The notes below the pieces were generated by a model. It was not told the DNA's origin and did not search any database. It saw nothing but the letters and a program-made list of their open reading frames with translations. The position numbers and the translations under genes were made by a program. This document shows, one piece after another, positions 27,852-36,646 of a DNA stretch of 50,035 nt. Source of the stretch: Alkalimonas cellulosilytica (GTDB lineage: Bacteria > Pseudomonadota > Gammaproteobacteria > Enterobacterales > Alteromonadaceae). The DNA is taken from the NCBI RefSeq assembly GCF_036325985.1, contig NZ_JAUHLI010000021.1:1-50035 (forward strand). The letters run 5' to 3'. Position 1 is the first letter of the stretch, and every line of letters starts with the position of its first letter.

Positions 27852-28052
27852 AAGCTCCCTGTTCTGTTTAGCGTCGTTTTGCTTTGTTCACAGTATGCCA
27901 TAGCTTATTGTGTTCCAAGCATCTATCAACCACAGATTACCAAAAACTCAAACCACTAAAAAATTGATTTAAAGCAGTAAAAGCACAATCTCAGATTGAT
28001 CCATCCCGCCAATCCTGCCCTACTAGCTGGTAACCCGGTGTGGATAGGTGTG

Positions 28053-29129
28053 ATGATGAAACAAAAGCTTGCGGTGGGCCGTTATGGCGTCCTGGCCATT
28101 TTTTTACTGGTGCTGCTCGGCTGGTTTGCCAGTGGTGAGCTTAGAAATGCCAAAGAGACGGTCGCGTCCTTTCAGCATGAAGCAGTGCCATTTCTGCCTC
28201 AGGTGGAAACCAGGCTGAGCCAAGCTGCTGCGATGCAGCCTGAGCTGGTGTTGCAAGGCCAGTTGCGCCCTTTTAAACAGGTGCATATTCAAGCGCAACT
28301 GCAGGGCTCTGTCGAGGCGCTGCAGGTGGATCTGGGGCATCGGGTGGACGCGGGTGCGCCCTTGCTAAGCATTTCAGACGATGGCCGCAGCGAGCGGCTG
28401 CAACAAACCAAGGCTTTGCTGCGCTTGCGTGAAGCCGAGCTTGCCAGCGCCAGGCAACTTGGGGCATCGCAGTTTTTATCCGAAACCGAGCTGATCCGCC
28501 TTGAAAGCGAACTGGCTTCTGCCAAAGCGGATCACAGCCATGCGGCCCGCCAACTGGCTTTAACCCAGCCGCTGGCGCCTTTTGCCGGCCAGATCAGCCG
28601 CCGCATGGTGGAGCTCGGAGACTTTGTGCAGGCCGGCACCGGCTTGTTCGAGCTGGTGCAAACCGACCGCCTTCGGATGCAGGCTCAGATCCCACAACAG
28701 CAGGTGCTGCAGGTGCAAGCCGGGCAACAGGCACGACTGGTGTTGCTTGATGGCCGGGCTTTGCAGGGCGAAGTGCACTTTGTCAGTCCTTTCGCCGATG
28801 AAGCCACCCGCAGCTTTTTACTGGAAGTCTGGGCCGACAACCCCAATGGCTGGCCGGTGGCCGGCGCCAGTGCCACCGTCCACATCGAGCTGGCCGCAAC
28901 GCTAGCGCATCGTTTGTCGCCTGCCCTGCTGCAACTGAACGACGAGGGTCGTTTGGCCGTCAGTGTGGTTGAGCAACAACAGGTGGTGCGTTACCCGGTG
29001 CAATTGCTGCAGGCAACCCCGGAAGCGGTCTGGGTCACCGGTTTGCCGGAGCAGGTCGAGCTGATCCAGACCGGTGCCGGCTTTGTCCGCCCCGGCGATA
29101 CCGTGCAAGTGCAAAGGATGCAGCCATGA
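28053..29129 (+). CDS. RND efflux periplasmic adaptor (membrane fusion protein)
   Basis: The product of about 358 residues has an N-terminal membrane anchor (YGVLAIFLLVLLGWFA), a biotinyl-lipoyl-like half (VHIQAQLQGSVEALQVDLGHRVDAGAPLLSISDDG), a helical hairpin (about 110-175) and the second lipoyl half (LAPFAGQISRRMVELGDFVQAGTGLFELVQTDRLR), then a beta-barrel. This is the HlyD/AcrA architecture. The ATG at 28053 is chosen over a TTG at 27996. It overlaps the following permease gene by four bases. No outer-membrane factor gene is adjacent. Confidence 0.92.
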   Translation: MMKQKLAVGRYGVLAIFLLVLLGWFASGELRNAKETVASFQHEAVPFLPQVETRLSQAAAMQPELVLQGQLRPFKQVHIQAQLQGSVEALQVDLGHRVDAGAPLLSISDDGRSERLQQTKALLRLREAELASARQLGASQFLSETELIRLESELASAKADHSHAARQLALTQPLAPFAGQISRRMVELGDFVQAGTGLFELVQTDRLRMQAQIPQQQVLQVQAGQQARLVLLDGRALQGEVHFVSPFADEATRSFLLEVWADNPNGWPVAGASATVHIELAATLAHRLSPALLQLNDEGRLAVSVVEQQQVVRYPVQLLQATPEAVWVTGLPEQVELIQTGAGFVRPGDTVQVQRMQP

Positions 29130-32100
29130 GACAACTGATTGCCAGTGCCATGGATCGCAGCCGGGCCAGTCTGATGTTGCTGCTGTTTTTGTTTGTTTCC
29201 GGCTTTTATGCTTATCAGAGCATCCCGAAAGAATCGAACCCGGATGTCGCCATTCCGCTGATTTATGTCTCGATGTCGCTCGATGGCATCAGCCCGGAAG
29301 ACGCTGAACGTTTGTTGGTTCGACCGATGGAGCATGAACTTCGCTCGTTGGAAGGCATCAAGAAAATGACCTCGACCGCCAGCGAAGGCCATGCTTCTGT
29401 GATGCTGGAGTTTGATGCCGGTTTTAATCCGGAGCGGGCCTTGCAGGAAGTGCGGGTCCGGGTGGATGCAGCCCGGCCCAAGCTGCCGTCGGAGGCCAAA
29501 GAGCCGACGGTGAATGAAATCAATGTCGGGCTTTTTCCGGTACTCACCGTCGGTTTATCCGGCCCGGTCTCCGAGATGCAGCTGGTGGCACTGGCCCGTC
29601 AGCTCAAAGAGCAAATTGAAAGCATCCCCGAAGTACTGGAAGTTGATATTGGCGGCGATCGGGAAGATTTGCTGGAAATCATCGTCAACCCCCAGGTGCT
29701 GGAAGCCTATCAGCTGGATTACCAGCAGCTGTTTAATCTGGTGTCGGCCAACAACCGGCTGGTGGCTGCCGGCAGCCTGGATACCGGCGCAGGACGGATG
29801 GCGCTGAAAGTCCCCGGGGTGATTGAAAACCTGCAGGATGTGCTATCGATGCCAATCAAAGCCGTAGGGGCCAACGTAGTGACCTTTGCCGATGTCGCCA
29901 CCATTCAGCACAGCTTTAAAGATCCAACCGGCTTTGCCCGCATCAATGGCCAGCCTGCTGTGGTGCTGGAGATTAAAAAGCGCAGCGGTGCCAACATCAT
30001 CACCACCATCGAGCAGACCAAGGCCGTCATTGATGCTTTTGCCGACAGCTTTCCACCTCAGATGCAGGTGCATTACATCATGGATCAGTCCCGCCAGGTC
30101 AAACTGATGCTGAGCGATCTATTGAATAATGTGCTGACCGCTGTGGTGCTGGTGCTGCTGTTACTGATGCTGACCATGGGTGCCCGCTCAGCCATTTTGG
30201 TCGGTATTACCATTCCCGGAGCTTTTTTTGTTGGCATTCTGTCAATTTGGGTACTGGGCTTTACTCTGAACATTATTGTGCTGTTTGCCCTGATCCTGGT
30301 GGCCGGCATGCTGGTCGATGGCGCTGTGGTGGTCAGTGAGCTGGCAGATAGAAATCAGCAACAAGGCCAGCCGGTACGCACCGCCTGGCTCAATGCCGCC
30401 CATCGGATGTCCTGGCCGATCATCGCTTCGACCGCCACCACCCTGGCGGTTTTTGTACCGCTGCTGTTCTGGCCGGGCATGGTCGGGCAATTTATGAAGT
30501 ACCTGCCCGCCACCGTGATCCTTTGTCTGCTGGCATCCCTTGCGATGGCGCTTATTTTTCTGCCGGTGATGGGCTCGGTTAGTACTAAGGCTGCAGCCGG
30601 AGCCATACCTGCGCCCGCAGAGCGACCCAACCGGGCAACAGCGGCCTATCGCCGCCTGCTGGGCTGGCTGTTGCAGCGCCCGGCCGGCACTCTGGCTGGC
30701 ATGCTTGGCTTTATTGCCTTGATTTATCTGGCCTACAGCCAGTGGCACCATGGCGTGGAGTTTTTCCCGGCCGTGGAGCCTGAGTCCGCCCAGGTCTGGC
30801 TAAGAGCCAGAGGCGATTTGTCGGTGCAGGAAAAAGACGCTTTGCTGCAACAGGTCGAGCAGCGCTTACAGGGACTGACGGAAGTGCAGGCCATTTATGC
30901 CCGCTCCATGGTCTCGGCCGGTGGCGAGCTCGGTGCCGATGTGATTGGCACCTTGCAGTTTCAGTTCACCGATTGGTACCAGCGCCGGCCTGCTGCGCGC
31001 ATTTTGCAGGATATGCGGCAATTAACTGCGGATATTCCGGGAATTGTACTGGAATTTCGTCAGCAACAAGCAGGCCCTGCCGCCGGCAAACCGATAGAGC
31101 TGCAATTAAGTGCGCAAGACAGTGCTCTTTTGGATACCACGGTGGATCAACTGGTGCAGCGCATGCAGCAGCTGGGTGGATTTATCGACATCGAAGATGA
31201 TCGCAGCCTGCCCGGCATTGAGTGGCGGGTTGAAGTCGACAGAGCCATGGCCGCCCGTTTTGGCAGCGATGTGCAATCGGTGGGCAATGCGGTGCAATTG
31301 ATCAGCAACGGCCTGCTGCTGGCCAAATACCGGCCGGAATTTGCCAGCGATGAAGTCGATATCCGGGTACGGGTACCGGAGTCCTGGCGCTCGCTGACGC
31401 AACTGACCCGGTTAAGCTTATACACCCCGGCCGGTCAGGTGCCCCTGAGCCATTTTGTCCAGCTGGTACCGGCCGCCAAAACCAGCATCATCAAGCGCAT
31501 TGATGGCAACAGAGCCATCACCATTAAAGCCGACCTGGCCGCCGGCTATCAGGTCAGTGAGCGGCTGGAAGCACTAGGCAGTGGTGACTGGACCCTGCCT
31601 GATGGCGTGCTGCTTCGCACCACAGGTGAAGATGCGGATCAGCAGGAAGCGGCGGCCTTTTTGCAAAATGCCTTTATCAGTGCGGTGTTTTTAATGATGA
31701 TGATCCTGCTGCTGCAGTTCAACAGCTGGTATCAGACCCTGCTGGTGCTGTCCGCCATCGTATTTTCCACCGCTGGTGTGCTGCTGGGGCTGCTGGTCAA
31801 TGGCCAGTCCTTTGGCATTGTGATGGTAGGCATGGGCATCATTGGGCTGGCCGGCATCGTGGTCAACAACAACATCGTCTTGATTGATACCTACAACAGC
31901 ATGCGGGCAGAAGGTCTGAATGCGATGGAGGCAGCGCTTGAAACCGGCTGTCTGCGGCTTCGGCCGGTGCTGTTGACCTCACTGACCACGGTACTTGGTT
32001 TGATGCCAATGGTGCTGGCGGTAAATGTCAACTTACTGGAGCCGAGCCTTGGCTTTGGCGCGCCCTCGACCCAATGGTGGACCCAACTGTCCAGCGCCAT

Positions 32101-32206
32101 TGCCGGCGGCCTGACCTTTGCAACCTTGCTGACCTTGTTTTTGACGCCCGCCCTGCTGGTGCTGGGCGAGCGGTTGCCGGGACGGCGGAAGATTCAGCAG
32201 CCCTGA
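29126..32206 (+). CDS. RND efflux permease (AcrB/MdtB type)
   Basis: The 1026-residue product has the RND layout: TM1 (about 13-30), a large periplasmic loop, TM2-6 (about 335-490), a second loop and TM7-12 (about 850-1015). Conserved features are the start FVSGFYAYQSIPKESNPDVAIPL, the TM4 segment FALILVAGMLVDGAVVVSEL with its proton-relay Asp, and VGMGIIGLAGIVVNNNIVLIDTYN in TM10. It exports small hydrophobic compounds using proton motive force. It is coupled to the adaptor. Its stop lies inside a perfect hairpin shared with the convergent leuD-like gene. Confidence 0.94.
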   Translation: MRQLIASAMDRSRASLMLLLFLFVSGFYAYQSIPKESNPDVAIPLIYVSMSLDGISPEDAERLLVRPMEHELRSLEGIKKMTSTASEGHASVMLEFDAGFNPERALQEVRVRVDAARPKLPSEAKEPTVNEINVGLFPVLTVGLSGPVSEMQLVALARQLKEQIESIPEVLEVDIGGDREDLLEIIVNPQVLEAYQLDYQQLFNLVSANNRLVAAGSLDTGAGRMALKVPGVIENLQDVLSMPIKAVGANVVTFADVATIQHSFKDPTGFARINGQPAVVLEIKKRSGANIITTIEQTKAVIDAFADSFPPQMQVHYIMDQSRQVKLMLSDLLNNVLTAVVLVLLLLMLTMGARSAILVGITIPGAFFVGILSIWVLGFTLNIIVLFALILVAGMLVDGAVVVSELADRNQQQGQPVRTAWLNAAHRMSWPIIASTATTLAVFVPLLFWPGMVGQFMKYLPATVILCLLASLAMALIFLPVMGSVSTKAAAGAIPAPAERPNRATAAYRRLLGWLLQRPAGTLAGMLGFIALIYLAYSQWHHGVEFFPAVEPESAQVWLRARGDLSVQEKDALLQQVEQRLQGLTEVQAIYARSMVSAGGELGADVIGTLQFQFTDWYQRRPAARILQDMRQLTADIPGIVLEFRQQQAGPAAGKPIELQLSAQDSALLDTTVDQLVQRMQQLGGFIDIEDDRSLPGIEWRVEVDRAMAARFGSDVQSVGNAVQLISNGLLLAKYRPEFASDEVDIRVRVPESWRSLTQLTRLSLYTPAGQVPLSHFVQLVPAAKTSIIKRIDGNRAITIKADLAAGYQVSERLEALGSGDWTLPDGVLLRTTGEDADQQEAAAFLQNAFISAVFLMMMILLLQFNSWYQTLLVLSAIVFSTAGVLLGLLVNGQSFGIVMVGMGIIGLAGIVVNNNIVLIDTYNSMRAEGLNAMEAALETGCLRLRPVLLTSLTTVLGLMPMVLAVNVNLLEPSLGFGAPSTQWWTQLSSAIAGGLTFATLLTLFLTPALLVLGERLPGRRKIQQP

Positions 32207-32808
32207 AGCCAGGGCTGCTGAGCACTGCGATGCTGTTCGAAGTGGCTGATGCGATCGCTGAGCTGCTCAGAGCAGCAAATAAAATCCAGTCGATTCAGCA
32301 AGCGCTCGCGCGCATCGGCATCAATGTCGAACGACATGCTCTGACCATCGTCGCTGAACAGCCGCTGCTGCTCCAAATCAATGATCCAGATGGCCGAACG
32401 CTGCTCTGCCTGCACAAACAGACAGTTCAGGGTGTCAGCCGGCAAGCGGATCAGCAAAATGCCATTGTTCAGGCAGTTGCTGGCAAAGATATCGGCAAAA
32501 CTCTCGGCAATAATGACGCCAAAGCCATATTGCTGCAGTGCCCAGGGGGCATGCTCGCGGCTGGAACCACAGCCAAAATTGCGCCGACTGAGCAAAATAT
32601 TGGCGCCCTGGTACTTCGGCTGATTCAACACAAAGTCCGGATTGGGGCTGCCATCGGCCAGGTAGCGCCAGTCGTAAAACAGCGCATCTTCAAAACCGAA
32701 GCGTTCAATCGAGCTTAGAAACTGCTTCGGAATGATTTGATCGGTATCGACATTGTTTTTATCCAGCGGGCAGATGTACCCGCTGGCGAACAGATTGCTC
32801 ATGCCCAA
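32194..32808 (-). CDS. leuD: LeuD-type hydro-lyase small subunit
   Basis: The 204-residue product is a LeuD/aconitase-swivel protein with NVDTDQIIPKQFLSSIERFGFEDALFYDWRY, NPDFVLNQPKYQGANIL and RNFGCGSSREHAPWALQQYGFGVIIAESFADIFASN. In the family it forms 3-isopropylmalate dehydratase with LeuC. Here it is the last gene of an eight-gene operon with a C-C lyase and RCCR/SDR genes, and leuA and leuB are absent. A dialkylmaleate or related hydratase role is therefore possible. It overlaps the leuC-like gene by ten bases and the RND permease stop by 13 bases. Family certain, substrate uncertain. Confidence 0.88.
   Translation of the reverse strand: MGMSNLFASGYICPLDKNNVDTDQIIPKQFLSSIERFGFEDALFYDWRYLADGSPNPDFVLNQPKYQGANILLSRRNFGCGSSREHAPWALQQYGFGVIIAESFADIFASNCLNNGILLIRLPADTLNCLFVQAEQRSAIWIIDLEQQRLFSDDGQSMSFDIDADARERLLNRLDFICCSEQLSDRISHFEQHRSAQQPWLQGC
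32195..32220. terminator. Perfect hairpin spanning the convergent stop codons
   Basis: CAGCAGCCCTG and CAGGGCTGCTG form an 11-bp perfect stem with loop AAGC. It contains the RND permease stop (plus) and the last codons of the leuD-like gene (minus). No T-run follows on either side, so intrinsic termination is not certain; it may block readthrough or protect RNA 3' ends. Confidence 0.5.
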
Positions 32809-34205
32809 TTCTCCTGGCTGATGTCTACAAAGTGGCCGGCTATCGCAGCGGCAGCGGCCATGGCCGGGCTGACCAGATGGGTGCGTCCGCCCCGCCCTTG
32901 CCGCCCTTCAAAGTTGCGGTTGCTGGTGGCAGCGCAGCGCTGGCCGGCTTCCAGACGGTCGTCGTTCATGCCGAGGCACATCGAGCAGCCCGGTTCGCGC
33001 CACTCAAAGCCTGCCGCTAAAAACTGTGCGGCCAGCCCTTCGGCTTCGGCCTGGCGCTTGACCCGGCCCGATCCCGGCACCACCAAAGCCCGCACCCCGG
33101 CGGCAACTTTGCGGGCTTTGATCATGGCAGCGGCGGCGCGTAAATCTTCAATCCGGCTGTTGGTGCAAGAGCCAATAAAGACCACATCCACCGGCAGCCC
33201 AAGCAAGGGTTGGCCCGGCTGCAGCCCCATGTAGTGCTGCGCACGCAGCGCCGCCTCTTGCTTGCTGCGCTCACTAAAGCTGTCGGGGGCTGGTACCGAT
33301 GCATCAATCGGCATCACCTGCTCCGGCGTGGTCCCCCAGGTCAGATGCGGCCGCACCTGACTGGCATCCATTGAAATTTGCAGATCAAACACCGCATCTT
33401 CATCCGAGAACAGGCTTTGCCAGTCAGCAAGCGCCTGCTGCCACTCGGCCCCTTTGGGTGCATGGGGTTTATCCTGCAGGTAGGCAAAGGTCACCTCATC
33501 CGGCGCAATCAGCCCGGCTTTGGCGCCCAGTTCAATGCTCATGTTGCAGAGCGTCATCCGCCCTTCCATACTCAATGCCCGGATGGCGCTGCCGCAAAAT
33601 TCCACCACATAACCCGTGCCGCCGGCGGTGCCCAGTTGACCGATGATGGTCAGGGCCAGATCTTTAGCACTGACCTGAGCCGGCAAGGTACCGTCAACCC
33701 GGATTTGCAGGCTTTTGGCCGGTTGCTGCGGTAGGGTTTGGGTGGCCAACACATGCTCCACTTCCGAGGTACCAATGCCAAAAGCCAGAGCGCCAAAAGC
33801 ACCATGGGTGGAGGTGTGCGAATCGCCACAGACGATGGTCATGCCCGGCAGGGTTAACCCCAGCTCAGGCCCTATCACATGCACAATGCCCTGATCCGGG
33901 TGCGTCAGATCCAAAATAGGAATACGATGCTCGGCGCAGTTTTTGGCCAATGCTTCGAGCTGAATGCGCGAGGTTTCACCGGCAGCATCCAAGGTGCGCT
34001 TTTGCGTTGAGACATTGTGGTCCATCGCCGCAAAAGTCAGATCCGGCCGGCGCACCGCACGCTGCGCCTGGGTTAAACCGGCAAAGGCTTGCGGTGAAGT
34101 CACTTCATGAATAAAGTGCCGGTCGATGTACAGCAGATCGGTGCCGGCATTGAGTGCCGCAACCCGATGACGCTGGTAAATTTTTTGATACAGGCTCAGT
34201 CCCAT
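32799..34205 (-). CDS. leuC: LeuC-type hydro-lyase large subunit ([4Fe-4S])
   Basis: The 468-residue product is very close to the bacterial LeuC type: LLYIDRHFIHEVTSPQAF, TFAAMDHNVSTQ, IVCGDSHTSTHGAFGALAFGIGTSEVEHVLATQTL, FIGSCTNSRIEDL and WREPGCSMCLGMNDD. The Cys residues of the last two motifs are the iron-sulfur ligands. In leucine synthesis it isomerises isopropylmalate. Gene context (directly after an isocitrate-lyase/PEP-mutase-family lyase, one base apart) suggests recruitment to hydrate a substituted maleate or fumarate, as dimethylmaleate hydratase does before dimethylmalate lyase. The resemblance to true LeuC is high enough that a leucine role is not excluded. Confidence 0.9.
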   Translation of the reverse strand: MGLSLYQKIYQRHRVAALNAGTDLLYIDRHFIHEVTSPQAFAGLTQAQRAVRRPDLTFAAMDHNVSTQKRTLDAAGETSRIQLEALAKNCAEHRIPILDLTHPDQGIVHVIGPELGLTLPGMTIVCGDSHTSTHGAFGALAFGIGTSEVEHVLATQTLPQQPAKSLQIRVDGTLPAQVSAKDLALTIIGQLGTAGGTGYVVEFCGSAIRALSMEGRMTLCNMSIELGAKAGLIAPDEVTFAYLQDKPHAPKGAEWQQALADWQSLFSDEDAVFDLQISMDASQVRPHLTWGTTPEQVMPIDASVPAPDSFSERSKQEAALRAQHYMGLQPGQPLLGLPVDVVFIGSCTNSRIEDLRAAAAMIKARKVAAGVRALVVPGSGRVKRQAEAEGLAAQFLAAGFEWREPGCSMCLGMNDDRLEAGQRCAATSNRNFEGRQGRGGRTHLVSPAMAAAAAIAGHFVDISQENWA

Positions 34206-35081
34206 TCAGGCGTCCTCCTCGGCGTACTTGGCGCTGGTTGCCATCAAATGATCGGTGCCCAGCAATTGGTTGATGCCATACAAATCGGTCATGGATGCAG
34301 CCAGGCTGCGGGTTTCCCCTGCGCTAGCCAGATGCTGCAGCAACTGCTGCGCATGCGGAATAAAGCGGTGCAATAAAGAGACCGGGTACAACGCCAGGCG
34401 GTAGCCAAGCTCAGCCAGCTCGGCATTGCTATGCACCGGGCTGCGCCCGCCTTCCACCAGGTTGTGCACCAGCGGAATACGACCGGCAAATTGCTGGCTT
34501 ATTTGCTGCATTTGCGCCAGTGTTTGCGGCGCTTCAATAAAGAGCGCATCCACCCCGGTTGCCAGATAACGTTCGGCGCGCTCCAGCGCATCGTCAAAGC
34601 CGTTCACCCCCAAAGCATCGGTGCGGGCCACAATCAGGGTATCGTCACTCTGGCGGGCATCAAGCGCAGCATTGAGTTTGCCAACCATCTCGGCTGTGGC
34701 GATCACCTGCTTGCCTTTTAAATGACCACAGCGTTTGGGCATCTGCTGATCTTCAATTTGCAGGCCAGCAGCACCGGCCTGCTCCAGCAAGCGCACACTG
34801 CGCTGAGTATTGAGCGCATTGCCAAAGCCGGTGTCCATATCCACCAGCAAGGGGATCTGAACCGCTTCGCGCAGCTGACGGACACAATCGGCCAGCTCGG
34901 TCAGGCTCACCAAACCGAGATCCGGCTGGCCAAGCCGGCTAAAAGAGACGCCGGCACCGGACACAAAAGCAGCCTGAAAACCGGCTTGCTCCACCAAACG
35001 GGCACTTAAACCATCGTAGACACCGGGCAACGCCAGCAAGCCGTTACCCGCCAGCAACTGGCGTAAATTCAAAGGGGTCAT
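34206..35081 (-). CDS. Isocitrate lyase/PEP mutase-family C-C lyase (dimethylmalate lyase-like)
   Basis: The 291-residue product is a TIM-barrel lyase of the PEP mutase/isocitrate lyase superfamily. It shows ALPGVYDGLSARLVEQAGF, the metal-binding LLVDMDTGFGN (Asp81, Asp83), QIEDQQMPKRCGHLKGK with the catalytic loop KRCGH at 116-120, and LIVARTDAL. The KRCGH loop marks lyases of the methylisocitrate and 2,3-dimethylmalate type rather than mutases. Such enzymes split a substituted malate into pyruvate (or glyoxylate) and a carboxylic acid. Placed directly before leuCD-like genes, the order matches the hydratase-lyase pair of nicotinate fermentation. Confidence 0.85.
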   Translation of the reverse strand: MTPLNLRQLLAGNGLLALPGVYDGLSARLVEQAGFQAAFVSGAGVSFSRLGQPDLGLVSLTELADCVRQLREAVQIPLLVDMDTGFGNALNTQRSVRLLEQAGAAGLQIEDQQMPKRCGHLKGKQVIATAEMVGKLNAALDARQSDDTLIVARTDALGVNGFDDALERAERYLATGVDALFIEAPQTLAQMQQISQQFAGRIPLVHNLVEGGRSPVHSNAELAELGYRLALYPVSLLHRFIPHAQQLLQHLASAGETRSLAASMTDLYGINQLLGTDHLMATSAKYAEEDA

Positions 35082-35087
35082 GCCGCC

Positions 35088-35864
35088 TTACTCCGGAATG
35101 GCAATGTGCTCGGCCAGCAAAGAGCCAAAGCCCTGAATGCGGTCCTGAATGCCGTTGCTGCGCAGCGCATGCCAGAAGGTCAGTGCATTGATGGCCAGCA
35201 CCGGCTTGCCCAGCTCTTGTTCCAGTTGCGCGGCCAGCTCGGTAAAGTAGAGATTGGTACCGGCTTGCAAAATCAAATCGACATCGTCGCCATCCACCGA
35301 CTTCACCAGTTGGCGGGTTTTGCTAAACGGCTCGTGGGCAATTTCCACCGGCCCCGGCGAGCAATGACCAGCAATGCGCACCACCTCGTAGCCAATGTCT
35401 TGCATAAAGGTCACCACCTGCTTGTCACCTACCGGCATGTAGGGCGAGATCACGCCGATTTTTTTCACACCGGGGTAGCATTTCAGCGCATCCATAATGG
35501 CCTGAGCACCGAAAGTGACGTTGCAGCCACCGACTTCCTGGGCGATGGCGTTGTAGCGGGCAAACTCCCGATCCGAGCGCTGTTTGCCATCCCAGAAGGT
35601 TTCAGCCGAGTAGCCAAAGATCACATGATCCGGCCGGCAGGTCAGTGCATCGCGCAGCCCCTGTTCGGTAGCGGCGCCAATGGCTTGCACCATGGCAACA
35701 AATTCGTCTTCGTTGGTGACTTTAAAAGGCGGGATCACGCAACCGCGGGTTGCCAGCACAACCCCTTCCGGCCGCATTTTGTTGTATTCCAGCTCCACTG
35801 CAGTGTTGGTGGAAGGCACCAGCAGCGCAAACTTTTTCCGGTAACCATAATAATCAAGCGTCAT
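35088..35864 (-). CDS. Arylmalonate decarboxylase/maleate isomerase-family protein lacking catalytic cysteines
   Basis: The 258-residue product has the two-fold Asp/Glu racemase-type layout of maleate isomerase and arylmalonate decarboxylase: FALLVPSTNTAVELEYNKM, then GYSAETFWDG (84-93), KKIGVISPYMPVGDKQVV and LILQAGTNLYFTEL (197-210). The Cys expected near 87 in maleate isomerases is Ala, and the Cys expected near 202 is Gly. The usual Cys-based isomerisation is therefore unlikely, and the reaction is unknown. The ATG at 35864 has GAGGA upstream; a longer frame to 36071 is only overlap with the hydrolase gene. It overlaps that gene by 11 bases. Confidence 0.78.
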   Translation of the reverse strand: MTLDYYGYRKKFALLVPSTNTAVELEYNKMRPEGVVLATRGCVIPPFKVTNEDEFVAMVQAIGAATEQGLRDALTCRPDHVIFGYSAETFWDGKQRSDREFARYNAIAQEVGGCNVTFGAQAIMDALKCYPGVKKIGVISPYMPVGDKQVVTFMQDIGYEVVRIAGHCSPGPVEIAHEPFSKTRQLVKSVDGDDVDLILQAGTNLYFTELAAQLEQELGKPVLAINALTFWHALRSNGIQDRIQGFGSLLAEHIAIPE

Positions 35865-36624
35865 TGTCGTTGTCCTCATTCTGCTGCCCAGCGGCACCCG
35901 GTGCCTGCAGGCGAATAAATGCCAGGCTATGCGCCAGCAATTCGTCGATTTGGCTTTGCCGCGAGCGCAAATTGGCTTCAGTATTGCGGCTGTCGGCAAA
36001 ATAGCCGTATTGCCAGTGATTTGCCGCCGGCATTTCGATAAATTGGGTCCTGGCCGGAAACTTTTCGGCATTGGCGGCTATTTTTTCTGGCGTGGTCTGG
36101 CTGTCCAGTGTGCCAGCAACCGATAAGGTTGGCAGGCTGAACGCCTGCAAATCACTGGCCGGATAAGAGGCCCAGAAAATCAGCGAGGCCAGCCGCTCGG
36201 GCTGCTTTTTGGCGTACTCAGCCGCAGCCACGCCACCCAGTGAATGACCAATCAGGTGCCAGCGCTCGATGTCGGGGTATGCCGCCATCACCGCATTGGC
36301 TTTATCGATGCCCAAAAAAGCTGTGTTAAAAGGCATCGGCACGATCACCACCAGATGGCCCTCTGCTGCCAACTGCCGCATCACAGGGGCGAAGGTTGCC
36401 GGGGCGGTTTTCCCGCCCGGGTAGAACACGATGCCGTCGCTGATGGGGCCCTTAGCCGGTGTAAAGCTAAGCCAGGGTGAGGTTTGCACCTGCACCTCGC
36501 TGTCGCTGTGCAGTGCCGCTGCCGTCAGCTCCTTTTGGTAGGCAAAGGGCACCGACATCCAGGCCAGCACGCCGGCAATCAGCAAGCACAGCAGCAACAA
36601 CACACTCGCAATGATTTTTTTCAT
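35854..36624 (-). CDS. Membrane-anchored alpha/beta hydrolase
   Basis: The 256-residue product starts with a hydrophobic anchor or signal (MKKIIASVLLLLCLLIAGVLAW) and has an alpha/beta-hydrolase core. Ser128 lies in the nucleophile elbow GHSLGG, Asp174 in AGTLDSQT and His203 in PAANHWQYGYF, giving a plausible triad. It probably acts in the periplasm or at the inner membrane as an esterase or lipase-like enzyme. In this cluster a role in removing an ester side chain from a tetrapyrrole (as pheophytinase or chlorophyllase do in plants) is a guess. AAGGAG precedes the start. Confidence 0.82.
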   Translation of the reverse strand: MKKIIASVLLLLCLLIAGVLAWMSVPFAYQKELTAAALHSDSEVQVQTSPWLSFTPAKGPISDGIVFYPGGKTAPATFAPVMRQLAAEGHLVVIVPMPFNTAFLGIDKANAVMAAYPDIERWHLIGHSLGGVAAAEYAKKQPERLASLIFWASYPASDLQAFSLPTLSVAGTLDSQTTPEKIAANAEKFPARTQFIEMPAANHWQYGYFADSRNTEANLRSRQSQIDELLAHSLAFIRLQAPGAAGQQNEDNDNDA

Positions 36625-36646
36625 CCACCGGCTCCTTTAGAGGCTG

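Noticed and set aside
28053..32206. RND efflux pair as part of the tetrapyrrole cluster
   Set aside because: It is convergent with the cluster, separated by a hairpin, and lacks the shared operator, so co-function is not supported.
32194..34205. Part of a leucine biosynthesis operon
   Set aside because: No leuA or leuB is adjacent and the genes are joined to a C-C lyase and RCCR/SDR genes, although the family itself is LeuCD and leucine function is not fully excluded.
35865..36071. N-terminal extension of the arylmalonate decarboxylase-like gene
   Set aside because: The extra 69 residues overlap the hydrolase gene out of frame and are basic and unstructured; the ATG at 35864 has a good GAGGA before it.
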